A stretch of DNA of 37,601 nt from Pirellulales bacterium (GCA_035533075.1 DATLUO010000015.1:1-37601); one strand, 5' to 3'; positions 25,110-33,670 are shown, counted from the stretch's first letter. Notes: a model not told the origin generated them from the letters alone. Numbers and translations are program-made.

Positions 25110-25540
25110 AATCCCAACTTGTCCAGTTGATCCAGGCAGGGACGAATGGCGGTAATCAGTCCAGATTGCTTTGCTTGCACGAGGACGCCCAGCGTGCCGG
25201 TAAGACGTATCCCCAGAGTCTGCGCGTAGGCTCGCGCCGCGGCATCGTCGAGAACCAGCAAGGGATCGGTCTTGGCAAGCGCAAGTGCGATGGTCTCGCG
25301 TTCCCCGAAATCCAATCCTCCCGTAACCCGCAGCAAATCGAGCGGGGCAACGGCTTCCACGCCGACCCATGCCAGCGCGTTCAGTGAAGGAACGTCAAAT
25401 CCTTTCAATTCGCCCTGGCGCAGCTCGTCGACGACCGCCTGCGGCACGAACACCTGCTGATATAACTGCGGAAGGAAATCGAGACAGCCAAGCTGGTGCA
25501 GATAGAGCAGCGGAGTCGTATTCGAAATGACATCAGGCAT
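25052..25540 (-). CDS. DUF3368 PIN-like toxin of a toxin-antitoxin pair
   Basis: This 162-residue protein is of the DUF3368 family, which adopts a PIN-like nuclease fold. The N-terminal SNTTPLLYLHQLGCLDFL, the acidic LDFGERETIALALA and LLVLDDAAARAYAQTLG motifs, and GTLGVLVQAKQSGLI are family features. The aspartates in VLDDAAAR and the glutamate in GERETIA are probable metal ligands. The gene is on the minus strand immediately after the UPF0175 antitoxin, overlapping it by 8 bp, the usual arrangement. It is expected to act as an RNase toxin restrained by its antitoxin. Its 3' end overlaps the opposite-strand TPR-related gene. Confidence 0.88.
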   Translation of the reverse strand: MPDVISNTTPLLYLHQLGCLDFLPQLYQQVFVPQAVVDELRQGELKGFDVPSLNALAWVGVEAVAPLDLLRVTGGLDFGERETIALALAKTDPLLVLDDAAARAYAQTLGIRLTGTLGVLVQAKQSGLITAIRPCLDQLDKLGFYLGAHVRATILSRAGESP

Positions 25541-25784
25541 TTCTTATTTCGCCCAGTAGTTCCTCCTCGCTCTGCTGAAAAGTAGCGACGCCGTAGGCGC
25601 CCAGTCGCGAAAGAAACTGAACCCGTGAAACGCCGGCCAGTCGCGCCGCAGCCCCAGATGACAGTTTCTTCAGCTCGAACAGTTTAACGGCCGCGAGCAT
25701 TCGCAACTCGGCACCGGCTTGCTCCGGGGATTCCGCCAAAGCAGCGACCGCATCGTCAGGAATTGTGAGTGTGAGTTCGTGCAT
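25533..25784 (-). CDS. UPF0175 family antitoxin
   Basis: This 83-residue protein begins MHELTLTIPDDAVAAL and contains the UPF0175 core LRMLAAVKLFELKKLSSGAAARLAGVSRVQFLSRLGAYGV, a helix-turn-helix-like segment (SGAAARLAGVSRVQFL). AAGGAGC precedes the start by about seven bases. It overlaps the DUF3368 toxin by 8 bp, so the two are translationally coupled. The antitoxin is expected to bind the toxin and probably its own promoter. Confidence 0.88.
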   Translation of the reverse strand: MHELTLTIPDDAVAALAESPEQAGAELRMLAAVKLFELKKLSSGAAARLAGVSRVQFLSRLGAYGVATFQQSEEELLGEIRNA

Positions 25785-26181
25785 GCCTAGCTCCTTGATG
25801 GTCGATCATTCCGCAGCAATCGGACCCGGTTGCCGAGCCGCGCACCTTGAATTCTACTCCAGCCCGCGAGCGAAACCAAACTCAATGCGCCGCTACGATC
25901 CGTGGATTATGAGGCAATTGCCAAGCCCGCCACCGTTTGCGTCTGGCTGACGCGCGGCAAAGGAGAATCAACGCGAGGGTGTGCCCGCGGCGCTGCTGGC
26001 GTGAGGAACGGACGACGAGCAACCGGGCACAGGGCCCGGACGTGGCGGCGTTGCGCATCCCGCGACGAAAAACCCCTTCGTCGCCGCGCAACTTTTCAGC
26101 GGGAAATTCGAAGATGGCCAACTCGCGCAATTTGCGGTGACCTTGTGCGCAGTTGGCCATCTCGACACCTATTGTGGTCGG
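25785..26181. other. intergenic region with a strong hairpin
   Basis: No gene is supported. Positions 26113-26129 and 26146-26161 form an inverted repeat (GATGGCCAACT...AGTTGGCCATC) with one bulge, 20 bp beyond the Uma2 gene stop. It could end leftward transcription of that gene, but lacks a clear T-run. Confidence 0.6.
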
Positions 26182-26793
26182 TCAGTCCGACCAGATTCGC
26201 TCAAGTTGCAAGACAAAACCCGGCAGCACGGGACCGCCGCTGATCGTCCGCGGCGCTTTGAGCGTCTGCGGTTTCTTGCCGGGACGATAAACCTCGACGC
26301 GGCGAGCCATTGGATCGATGAGCCACCCCAGCCGTACGCCAAGCTCGACGTACTCGTGCATCTTGGCGCGCAACGGCCTGAGTGAATCGCTCTCGGACCT
26401 GATCTCGACCACAAAGTCGGGTGCCAAGGGGGGAAATTTTTTTCGTTGAGCGCGGGTCAGGGCGCGCCACCGATCGCGCGCGACCCAGGCAGCGTCCGGC
26501 GAACGCAGGGGACCGCCGGGCAAGCGAAAGCCGGTCGATGAATCGAAGACCTCGCCTTGACGCACGCGCTCGTTCCAGGCAACAAGCTGATAGTTGAGGC
26601 CGGAATTGGATCGTCCCGTCTCACCGCCGGAGGGAGGCATGACGATCAGATCTCCGCTGCCTGTGCGCTCGATCCGCAAATCGCGATTGCGCTGGCAGAA
26701 CTCAAAGAACTCGTCCTCGCTGAAGCGGTTAATCGCCGGTCCGAAGTGGAGCACCAGCGGTGAGCCGATCGAATCGGTAGTGACGGTGGCCAT
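26182..26793 (-). CDS. Uma2-family (DUF820) restriction-endonuclease-fold protein
   Basis: This 203-residue protein has the PD-(D/E)xK fold of the Uma2/DUF820 family. ATG 26793 (MATVTTDSIG) is used, since upstream in-frame codons are arginine-rich and unlike the family. Family features are FSEDEFFEFCQRN, GDLIVMPPSGGETG, SPDAAWVARDRW and the catalytic-type APDFVVEIRSESDSL, followed by KMHEYVELGVRLGWLIDP. The acidic D and E-x-S residues are the presumed nuclease site. Members are very common in planctomycetes and cyanobacteria and are often transposon-associated, although no transposase is seen here. Its biological role is unproven. Confidence 0.9.
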   Translation of the reverse strand: MATVTTDSIGSPLVLHFGPAINRFSEDEFFEFCQRNRDLRIERTGSGDLIVMPPSGGETGRSNSGLNYQLVAWNERVRQGEVFDSSTGFRLPGGPLRSPDAAWVARDRWRALTRAQRKKFPPLAPDFVVEIRSESDSLRPLRAKMHEYVELGVRLGWLIDPMARRVEVYRPGKKPQTLKAPRTISGGPVLPGFVLQLERIWSD

Positions 26794-27073
26794 AGTTGTC
26801 GTTCCCGCGCTCTTTGCATTAACGATAACCGCATCGGGACCCGACTGGAAGCCGGCTGGCATCCGCCGAACGACTAAAAAACCGATGCGCCAAGCCGCCG
26901 GAGCGCCGGACACAAGGCCCCGACGTGACAGATGTCGCGGGCGGCGCACCAAGACCGGGCAGGCGAGACGCCTACACCACAAGCCCGCTCCGCTCACGCT
27001 CGTCCCCGTGGCCGGCACGAACGACCGGCTGACGCGCCGCCCGCCGCCAACGACTCTTCTCCGCCTCTGGAAC
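26794..27073. other. non-coding spacer between divergent Uma2 and DUF3800 genes
   Basis: The sequence is open in one plus-strand frame and one minus-strand frame but the products are arginine/proline-rich with no recognisable domain. It contains a GGCAGGCGAGACGCC hairpin-like patch near 26957-26975. It may hold what is left of the DUF3800 5' end. Confidence 0.45.
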
Positions 27074-27877
27074 ATGGTGCGCGCCATCCGTTCCGCAGAG
27101 CGAGACCATTTTGGTGGTTACCTCCGCGAAGTATACGGAAATGAGGTGAAGGCCAAGCGATTGCTGAAGCGTAAGCGATTTGGCGAAGCCCAACGAGACG
27201 TCGAAATCGCCCCCTCGGAGTGCTTGAGGCTGGCGAATTCGTTGCTGACCAAAGGCAAAGCGGCGAGAGGCCAACCGACCAACAATCCAACGTTTCTGGA
27301 GATTGTCGCCTTCAGCCGGCAGGTGCTCAGCTTCGTTCACGCGGTGCTCGACATCGCAGCAGGTTTCAGCGTACAAGTCTTTGCTTCGATGCTGGCGCCC
27401 GATGCGCCGAGGCCAGAATCCGGCAGGCTCCGCAAGGATTACGTCTACCTGTTTGAGCGATACTTCTACTACCTTGAAACGCTTCCGCCCCGCGAGCGTG
27501 GAATTGTCGTCTTTGACGAGCTGGAGAAATCCCAGTCGCACCGCCTGCTGGAACAGATGGCCGCCTACTTTCTCGGCAGTCCGACCGGCCAGTATCGCAG
27601 TTCGCGGATCGTTCCCGAGCCCTTCTTCGTGCATTCCGACCTGACGACGGGCGTGTTCTTGGCAGACTTGACCGCGTACATTCTCGGCTGGGGCTGGCGG
27701 ACGAGCCGCATGCCGCAGGCTGTTCGCGAGGAGCTGCGCGCCTACGCGGCGAAACTGCACGACATGCAGTTTCACGGGCAAAAGCCAAAAACCGACCAGA
27801 GTGGCTATTGGCAGTTGCACGGCATCACCTATCTCGACGATCTTCGCGGCCAATGGGAGCGAGGTGATGAGCCGTAA
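27074..27877 (+). CDS. DUF3800-domain protein lacking the usual N-terminus
   Basis: The 267-residue product has the C-terminal part of DUF3800 proteins (RNase H-like fold): GIVVFDELEKSQSHRLLEQMAAYF, SSRIVPEPFFVHSDLTTGVFLADLTAYIL and GWGWR. Normal members start with a catalytic YxDESG strand, which is not present here or in the upstream frame to 26594. ATG 27074 is the first methionine with homologous-looking sequence (EVYGNEVKAKRLLK). Either the gene is truncated by the rearranged spacer at 26794-27073, or it is a divergent variant. No partner gene is identified. No good Shine-Dalgarno is seen. Confidence 0.6.
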   Translation: MVRAIRSAERDHFGGYLREVYGNEVKAKRLLKRKRFGEAQRDVEIAPSECLRLANSLLTKGKAARGQPTNNPTFLEIVAFSRQVLSFVHAVLDIAAGFSVQVFASMLAPDAPRPESGRLRKDYVYLFERYFYYLETLPPRERGIVVFDELEKSQSHRLLEQMAAYFLGSPTGQYRSSRIVPEPFFVHSDLTTGVFLADLTAYILGWGWRTSRMPQAVREELRAYAAKLHDMQFHGQKPKTDQSGYWQLHGITYLDDLRGQWERGDEP

Positions 27878-28058
27878 AAAAACGAAGGCAGTGGCCAGCC
27901 CTTGCGAGCCAACCAAAGCCTCCACTCAAATTATAGCCGATTTGCCATGTTAGTCAAAACCAACTCGCCGCTCGCGAGGTCAGCCTCGCAAGTCACGCGC
28001 TTGAGCGACGCGAGCTCGGTCGGGGCGTGGGGCTCGCGGCCGGTCGCCCTTTAGCTCG

Positions 28059-28141
28059 TCACGCGTCGGCGAATCGCTGCGGCAGGCGAGCATCGCGCCC
28101 ACGTACCACAGGAATACGTGTGTGTCGAGAAGCAGCCTCGT
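28059..28141 (-). pseudogene. vapC-like PIN toxin remnant
   Basis: The minus strand reads RLLLDTHVFLWYVG, the diagnostic N-terminus of VapC PIN toxins. The expected ATG is ACG (28141-28139). After about 13 codons homology moves to another frame (DARLPQRFADA, then TGA at 28061-28059). The rest of the PIN domain is missing, replaced by repeat-like sequence. Confidence 0.7.
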
Positions 28142-28380
28142 TGGCCCCAAATAACTTGACGACCTCATCGGGCAACGGGCGATCGAGGTCGTCCGGAACG
28201 GTGAAGCCGCCCGCGGCACGGCCAAACGCGGGGGGCACATCGCGGGCCGGGAAATGGGCTGGATTTCAGCGATCGCAATGTCGCCGCGAACAACCAGTAT
28301 CGGCTCGCCGGCCTCGATGCGATGGAGGAACGCCAGCGGATCGTGCTCGATTTCCTGAACGCTGATTTGAGTCGTACATG
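28142..28380 (-). pseudogene. Phd/VapB-like antitoxin remnant
   Basis: The minus strand reads TTQISVQEIEHDPLAFLHRI then EAGEPILVVRGDIAIAEIQP, followed in a shifted frame by FGRAAGGFTVPDDLDRPLPD and EVVKLFGA. This is a complete Phd/VapB-like antitoxin split by one frameshift near 28220-28240 and lacking an in-frame ATG. It directly precedes the toxin remnant, as in an intact vapBC operon. Confidence 0.65.
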
Positions 28381-28494
28381 GCGGGCGAACGTCGCATCGC
28401 GATTGACAAGCCGTTGCATGCCCATCGGCGCGGCGTTACGATAGCGTTCCAAACGAGGTTACATTTCCATGCCCGCTTCACGAGGAGGCTCGCC

Positions 28495-29970
28495 ATGTCG
28501 TTCAGGCTTTTTGTCGTCGCGTGCCCGGTCGTCGCTTTCGCCCTTGTCGCGGCGCCGGCCTTTGGCGACAAGCCGGTGACCCTCGTCAAGGTTCGGCTAC
28601 AGGGCGGCCGAAGCGTGGTGGGCGAGTTGATCGAGCAATCGCCCGCGCGCCTTAAGTTGCGCGAACTGAAAAGCGGCAAGGAAACCAGCTTCGCACAGGA
28701 CGAGTTGCTGAAGGTCGACCGCGATCTTGCCGACGGCGACGCCATCGCCTCGGCGGGCCTGCCCGCCTTCGTGGCCTGGAAGTTGTCGCGCGAGCAAGTC
28801 GGCTCAGCTTCGGGCAAAATCGCCGACGTGAAGCCGACGGCGATTTACTTGACTATCGGCACGAAAGCCGGCGCTGAAAAAGGGCAGAAGCTCACCGTCT
28901 ACCGCGACGAGGGCGAGGTCAAGGATCCTGACTCCGGCGAGGTGCTCGAACGCCAACGCGCAAAGATCGCCCAGCTCGAAATCACCGAGGCCAGAGAAAA
29001 GTTCAGCAAGGCGAAGCTGCTCGGCAACCTGGAAGTCCAACTTCGCATCGGCGACGAGGTCGAGACAGACCAGAACGGCACGGCCATCGCCGTTCTGCCG
29101 CCGGTCGATCAAGACGGCAACCGCACCACCGGCGGCGAGAAGCTCGCCGAGGAGCTGACCACGGCGCTGGTGAATCGGGGCGTCAAAGTGGTCGAGCGGA
29201 CGCTCTTGGACAAAGCGCTGGCCGAGTTGGAATTGCAGCAGGAAGCCGCATTCGACGAGGCAAGCGCGCGAAACCTCGGCAAGCAGCTTGGAGCGCGTGC
29301 GATCATGACCGGCCGCGCCGTGCAAACCGGCCGCGTGCTCGACGTCCACGTTCGGCTGATCAAGGTCGACACCGGCGAGGTCGTCCTCGCCGCTTCGCAG
29401 AAAAAGAACGGCAGCCTTGGCGACGTCGTCGGCGATGCGGGCGCAAAGGGCCCGAAACCGTCGTCCGGCGGCGACCTGTTAAGCCGTATTGACCTTGCCG
29501 TGCATGCTCACTCGGGCAACGTAAAAGCATCAGGTAAATCGGTGATCGTTGGCCCTCAATCCGCGCTATCGATTCCACCATTCTCTTCGAGCGGCGATTA
29601 CGAGCTTGAAATCGGTTTTGTAAGGACGGGCGGGTCCGACGCCTTAGTCGGCGCATTGCCGATAGGGAACGGCCACTTCAACTTTGGCTTGAGCTCCGAG
29701 TATGGCAGGCAGCATAACCTGATGAGCGCGGCCCACCAGCCCGGTAGCCTACAAAATGGCAGGCACTATACCCTCCGTCTTCGCGTCAAACACAAGGGCG
29801 GTAGCGGAGACGTGGAAATGTTCCTCGATGGCGAGAGCATCGTGAAGACCCAGTTTGCCATTTCCCCCGCCGACCGCGAGTGGGCCGGCATTCAGCCCGG
29901 CTGGATTCCGGCGATCAAGTCGCAGAATGCGACGTACGAAATCCAGTCGATCACCCTCAAGCGGTTGTAA
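28495..29970 (+). CDS. secreted FlgO/CsgG-like protein
   Basis: This 491-residue protein starts at ATG 28495 behind GAGGAGG. It has a signal peptide (MSFRLFVVACPVVAFALVAAPAFG). Residues about 25-85 resemble an SH3-like/ribosome-associated small fold (VRLQGGRSVVGELIEQSPARL). Residues about 185-305 resemble the FlgO/CsgG-type fold: AIAVLPPVDQDGNRTTGGEKLAEELTTALVNRGVKVVERTLLDKAL, then LGKQLGARAIMTGRAV, and VHVRLIKVDTGEVVLAA. The C-terminal ~140 residues look like a carbohydrate-binding/LamG-type sandwich. It probably functions at the periplasm or cell envelope. It lies 35 bp before the next gene on the same strand. Its exact role is unknown. Confidence 0.78.
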   Translation: MSFRLFVVACPVVAFALVAAPAFGDKPVTLVKVRLQGGRSVVGELIEQSPARLKLRELKSGKETSFAQDELLKVDRDLADGDAIASAGLPAFVAWKLSREQVGSASGKIADVKPTAIYLTIGTKAGAEKGQKLTVYRDEGEVKDPDSGEVLERQRAKIAQLEITEAREKFSKAKLLGNLEVQLRIGDEVETDQNGTAIAVLPPVDQDGNRTTGGEKLAEELTTALVNRGVKVVERTLLDKALAELELQQEAAFDEASARNLGKQLGARAIMTGRAVQTGRVLDVHVRLIKVDTGEVVLAASQKKNGSLGDVVGDAGAKGPKPSSGGDLLSRIDLAVHAHSGNVKASGKSVIVGPQSALSIPPFSSSGDYELEIGFVRTGGSDALVGALPIGNGHFNFGLSSEYGRQHNLMSAAHQPGSLQNGRHYTLRLRVKHKGGSGDVEMFLDGESIVKTQFAISPADREWAGIQPGWIPAIKSQNATYEIQSITLKRL

Positions 29971-30005
29971 CAGGCCACTTTGTCCCGTCGTGAGGAGGAG
30001 CGTGC

Positions 30006-30749
30006 ATGTTCTACGAGCCGGTGCCAAGCGAGCGCTATTTCGAGCGCGATCGGAAGTACGCCGAGATCAACTGGACATATTTCCCGGGAATCGTCGATGC
30101 ATTCGAGCGGCGGATACGAGGCTGGTACATTGAGCCAATCGAGATATTGCTTGAGCGCGGGGTGAATCGACACGTTCGCCGGGTTGTTTGCTGCTTGGCG
30201 AATCGCCACGACGGCGGGCACTACTCGTTTGCCGTTATGGCAATGACGTGCCTGCTGATTGATACGCTCAGTCAATTTCAACGCGGACTCCTAAAGGCGA
30301 CGACAAGCGCTTTCAAAGCATTCGTCATCCACGATCTACCGAGCTACAACGTCACGATATCGCCCGCGATCGACGACTACGGTCGGGGAGCCGGAGATCC
30401 CAAACAGTTGTCGAATATCGCTGACGTGCTCTATACCGGCTTCCGCTGTGGCATTCTGCATCAGGCTCACGCACCCCTGTACTGCGGAATTCGTCCTGGG
30501 AATGTTCCGCCAATCATCGAGCCAACGGACCATGCGAAGTATGCGGCAGGGGCGACCAAATCGACCGTAGGCGGCGACTGCGCGGTAGTCGTTATCTATC
30601 CAGAGCACTTGTTCGATGAAGTGATGAGCTTTTTCGCAAAGTACCTCAGCAAGCTCAAGGACAGCGACTCGAAAAACAACCAGCTCAGGGACGACTTCAA
30701 GAAGAAATTCGCGGACAGCTTTGGTATTGATATATCAGGGGCATCCTGA
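30006..30749 (+). CDS. protein of unknown function with HEPN-like R-x4-H motif
   Basis: This 247-residue product has an excellent ribosome-binding site (GAGGAGGAG, ending six bases before ATG 30006). It has no signal peptide or membrane segment. The conserved-looking segment YTGFRCGILHQAHAP contains R147-x4-H152, the spacing of HEPN ribonuclease motifs, in a mainly helical context. I recall FRCGILHQ in other uncharacterised bacterial proteins but cannot search. It starts 35 bp after the FlgO-like gene and is followed by a terminator at 30820-30862. A HEPN RNase is plausible but not established. Confidence 0.65.
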   Translation: MFYEPVPSERYFERDRKYAEINWTYFPGIVDAFERRIRGWYIEPIEILLERGVNRHVRRVVCCLANRHDGGHYSFAVMAMTCLLIDTLSQFQRGLLKATTSAFKAFVIHDLPSYNVTISPAIDDYGRGAGDPKQLSNIADVLYTGFRCGILHQAHAPLYCGIRPGNVPPIIEPTDHAKYAAGATKSTVGGDCAVVVIYPEHLFDEVMSFFAKYLSKLKDSDSKNNQLRDDFKKKFADSFGIDISGAS

Positions 30750-30819
30750 CCATACGGATCAGCCGCGAGGGACGTGCGGAGCCACGGCGAATCACTTCGG
30801 TCGGTACTGGCCGAACATC

Positions 30820-30862
30820 CGCCCCAGCCGAGCCTAGCGGCTTGTTTGGGGCGTTTTCGTTT
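30820..30862 (+). terminator. intrinsic terminator
   Basis: CGCCCCA at 30820-30826 pairs with TGGGGCG at 30847-30853, with an inner AGCC/GGCT stem, followed by TTTTCGTTT. It ends the transcript of the gene at 30006. Confidence 0.7.
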
Positions 30863-30952
30863 GGCGATGGGCGGCGGTTGCCCGATTGCAAAGACGGCGA
30901 CGGCCCATTATAAGGATGGGTTGCATATTCGCGTTCGCAACGAAGGTCGAAA

Positions 30953-31837
30953 ATGAGCGCCTTCTACTATCAAGAGGCGGGAATCGTGAAGGGGCCGATA
31001 ACGGCCAAGGAACTCAGGCGTAGGCTGGCCTGTGGCAGTTTGGCAAGCGGCACGCTTATCCGACCATACCGAAGTAATGGTTGGTGCCCAGCGAGCGACA
31101 TCAGCGGGCTGACGCCAACACCTGTAAGGGTCAATGCCGTTCAGACCGTTCCAGATATCGCTGGTCGATCCGATGTCAGTCAGGCGCGCCAACGGCAGCC
31201 AGCAGAGCGCGTTCAAATTCGCGCGGCACGGAGGCGGGAGTCGAAGCGGTCCGCGATAGCGAACGTCTTGCAATGGCTCTGTAACCCTGTCAACGCGTGC
31301 TTTGCAGCGATGATGGTGCTTGGCCCTGTCGTTCTTTTCGTCGGTTGGATGAATTATGAACCGCCGAAGGCCGACTCGCCGCGCGTTGTCGCTCCAGTAG
31401 CGGCGCCGGCAACGGCACCAAATCCTGTCCCTCCCGCCCCTGTTCAACCGCCGAGTAACTACGCTGCCGAGCAATCAGTTGACCGCAACGGGACTCTCGA
31501 CCGCGTAGCAGCAATGGTCAACATCGAGGAAGCCGTAAGAAAGCGGCTTGTGGCTCTGGCGTGCCGACCACCCGCTAGGTTTCCGCGGCTCGACGTGGAA
31601 TTCACGTCGATGGGCGACGGCACCTATTATATTTCAGCGTCCCCCGTCGATTGCCAGAATCGTTTCGGGGCCACGGTACAGATGGGATACGGGGCGACCG
31701 TTGACGCGGCTGGCAACGTCCAAGCCCTCGTAATGCAAGACGCTTTGGGGAACTATGAAATTAGCGACGGCAAAAACGTCATCCGCGATAGGTTACCATA
31801 CCCAGAAGATTTTGCAGAAGATTTCGGAAAACAGTGA
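30953..31837 (+). CDS. GYF_2-domain membrane protein
   Basis: This 294-residue product begins with a GYF_2 (DUF4339) fold: FYYQEAGIVKGPITAKELRRRL, GSLASGTLIRPYRSNGWCPASDI. A membrane helix (ACFAAMMVLGPVVLFVGWM, about residues 118-138) follows a basic linker, and then a Pro/Ala-rich linker and a C-terminal domain of about 120 residues with no recognised homology (VEFTSMGDGTYYISASPVDCQNRF). GYF_2 domains in planctomycetes bind unknown partners. It is followed in the same direction by a second GYF_2 gene. Confidence 0.8.
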   Translation: MSAFYYQEAGIVKGPITAKELRRRLACGSLASGTLIRPYRSNGWCPASDISGLTPTPVRVNAVQTVPDIAGRSDVSQARQRQPAERVQIRAARRRESKRSAIANVLQWLCNPVNACFAAMMVLGPVVLFVGWMNYEPPKADSPRVVAPVAAPATAPNPVPPAPVQPPSNYAAEQSVDRNGTLDRVAAMVNIEEAVRKRLVALACRPPARFPRLDVEFTSMGDGTYYISASPVDCQNRFGATVQMGYGATVDAAGNVQALVMQDALGNYEISDGKNVIRDRLPYPEDFAEDFGKQ

Positions 31838-31933
31838 TAGCGATAGTCACTTGTTGCGGCCTTGCGTCAATACTTGCCCCAAAAGGGCGTCCCAGACGTT
31901 GAAGTTTAGGCTCAAACAGTGGAGGCTGTAAAA

Positions 31934-32734
31934 ATGGCAGACTGGTTTTATCAGGTTATGGGAACGGAGATAGGCCCAGTGTCGTCGTCCGAACTAAAAG
32001 AGAAGGCGGCAGACGGCACCATTACCCGTGAGACGTTTATTCGCGGGGGGTGCGACGGCGATTGGATCAGTGCCGAAAAGACGAGTTTGTCCTTTGGCGG
32101 TCGAGCGGAGCCGGTTATCGACACGAGCAAGTCGAAGATGCCTCGCGTAAATGCCGCTCAAACGCAAGATTCGCCAGAAAAGGCTGGCAAGCCCAAGGGC
32201 AAAATGCTCGCGATGGCCGGACTAGGAATTGCGGCTTGCGTTCTCGTTGCACTTGCGGCGATGTTCGTGCGGAGTGCGCCGGAAAAGCCTACTAAACCGT
32301 CTAAACCCCCACAACCGGACCCGAAAGCACTTTTCGAGCAGTTCCTTGGTGACCGAGCACCAAACGTTGAAGGCCAGCGATTCACGCACTCCCGCCGTGA
32401 AACGCAGGTTAATGGGCGGCGACACCAGGAAATTAAAGAGCTAGTCGTCGGCAAATTTCGCTACGACGTTCGTAAGACCGATTCGCTGGTGTCACCGTTT
32501 GTTGGGGAAGTCCAAACATTCGTAGAAGAAATCCACAGCAGTTACGACGAGGGGAGACCGATAGCTAACGCTACCTGGGTCGGCTTCAACGGCAACATGA
32601 CGCTGACTTACGGTTTTCAGGATGGAAGGTGGACGCTCACTAACGCATCGTGCAAGGGGAAGGTCGGCGACCTGGATGAGGGCGTCTCGTTCAAGGCGAA
32701 AGACTGGGCGAAGATGATTGGAATGGATCTTTGA
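31934..32734 (+). CDS. second GYF_2-domain membrane protein
   Basis: A 266-residue product, with ATG 31934 chosen because GGAGG lies nine bases upstream. It has an N-terminal GYF_2 fold (WFYQVMGTEIGPVSSSELKEKAADGTI, FIRGGCDGDWISAEK), then a low-complexity lysine-rich linker, a membrane helix (MAGLGIAACVLVALAAMFV) and an extracytoplasmic C-terminal domain. Its N-terminal architecture parallels the protein at 30953-31837, suggesting paralogues. No function can be named. Confidence 0.8.
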   Translation: MADWFYQVMGTEIGPVSSSELKEKAADGTITRETFIRGGCDGDWISAEKTSLSFGGRAEPVIDTSKSKMPRVNAAQTQDSPEKAGKPKGKMLAMAGLGIAACVLVALAAMFVRSAPEKPTKPSKPPQPDPKALFEQFLGDRAPNVEGQRFTHSRRETQVNGRRHQEIKELVVGKFRYDVRKTDSLVSPFVGEVQTFVEEIHSSYDEGRPIANATWVGFNGNMTLTYGFQDGRWTLTNASCKGKVGDLDEGVSFKAKDWAKMIGMDL

Positions 32735-33070
32735 GCACTGGTGACGGAGGGGAATTGAGGGGAAGCACCATCGGCACCGGCAAACAAAAAGCCCGGTTAA
32801 GGCGGCCCTTAACCGCGCATTGATTGGAGACAGGGCAGTGAAAGCCCGTCTAGGCCATAGGGTAGCGGAGCGGCGGGAGAATGCAATCGCTCGTTTGGCG
32901 AATTTGACGCGAAAGCATCATGGGCCGCGAAGGCGAACAAGCACTTGCTAGTAGAGCCTTGCAGGCGGGGCACGGGACGTCTAGCAACGACGGCGAGGTC
33001 GAGGGTGCAGCGCCCCGCTAGCGCGGGCCACGAAAGAACGCGCGTGACGTAAAAGTTGGAGGGAGACCGA
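32735..33070. other. intergenic region
   Basis: Only the hairpin at 32795-32814 and the ribosome-binding site (GGAGGGAGA) of the next gene are recognised. A minus-strand frame is open here but has no recognisable product. Confidence 0.55.
32795..32814 (+). terminator. possible terminator hairpin
   Basis: A perfect 8-bp stem (GGTTAAGG/CCTTAACC) with a 4-base loop lies 60 bp after the second GYF_2 gene. No T-run follows, so the assignment is weak. Confidence 0.4.
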
Positions 33071-33670
33071 ATGCTGTACGCCTCTGCCGAGTGGTCCCCT
33101 GTGGCCTCGGCGTCCTTAGCCGTCACAGTCATTGGCGTGGCGACCGCGGTGGCGATCTATGTCGGCACAGAGCGGCGAGCCCATCAGAGGTTTGTATCAG
33201 CAATCCTTGCCGACGTGTTGCGGGACGTCAGGCGATTACAAACAACCATAGCGAGTTTGATGCGCGCATACGAGATACATGCACCCGGCGCGTTCCTACC
33301 ACCAAACTACGCCGAGGATTTGGCAAAGGAGTCCCTGGTAGCGAGAGAAATGTTGTTCGACAAATTGCTCGGCGATGTTGCAGCAGCGAGAGGGGGGCTA
33401 GGTGCGAACGCACTGTTACTAAAGCTTGTGCTGCGTGATAGGCTCGGCAGGACCCACCGCGAAGCGATGCAGCTTATAGAGTCACTCATAGAGATTGAAG
33501 CGGTTGGGTATCGCGAGGCGCTGACCGAGGCTAGAATAAGGGCGTTTAATCTCGATGTCGAGACGAGAATCAAAAGGTTGGTTGAGAGCGTCGAGACGGA
33601 CTACACGGCGCTGATGGATTACTCGCCGCTGGCGAACCTACCCGAGACCGAAGAAGTATACGTTAAGTAA
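33071..33670 (+). CDS. small single-span membrane protein of unknown function
   Basis: This 199-residue product starts at ATG 33071 after GGAGGGAGA. A TTG at 33056 in the same frame is less likely. An N-terminal helix (ASLAVTVIGVATAVAIYV) anchors it, with the remainder cytoplasmic, helical and rich in arginine and leucine, suggesting a coiled-coil-like helical bundle. No family is recognised. It lies just upstream of the DNA methyltransferase on the same strand. Confidence 0.65.
   Translation: MLYASAEWSPVASASLAVTVIGVATAVAIYVGTERRAHQRFVSAILADVLRDVRRLQTTIASLMRAYEIHAPGAFLPPNYAEDLAKESLVAREMLFDKLLGDVAAARGGLGANALLLKLVLRDRLGRTHREAMQLIESLIEIEAVGYREALTEARIRAFNLDVETRIKRLVESVETDYTALMDYSPLANLPETEEVYVK

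Larger units (their letters stand above)
27878..28494. other. intergenic region holding a decayed VapBC pair
   Basis: Apart from the vapB/vapC remnants at 28059-28380 on the minus strand, the region contains GC-rich repeat-like sequence at 27960-28050 and the ribosome-binding site of the next gene (GAGGAGG, 28482-28488). Confidence 0.6.
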
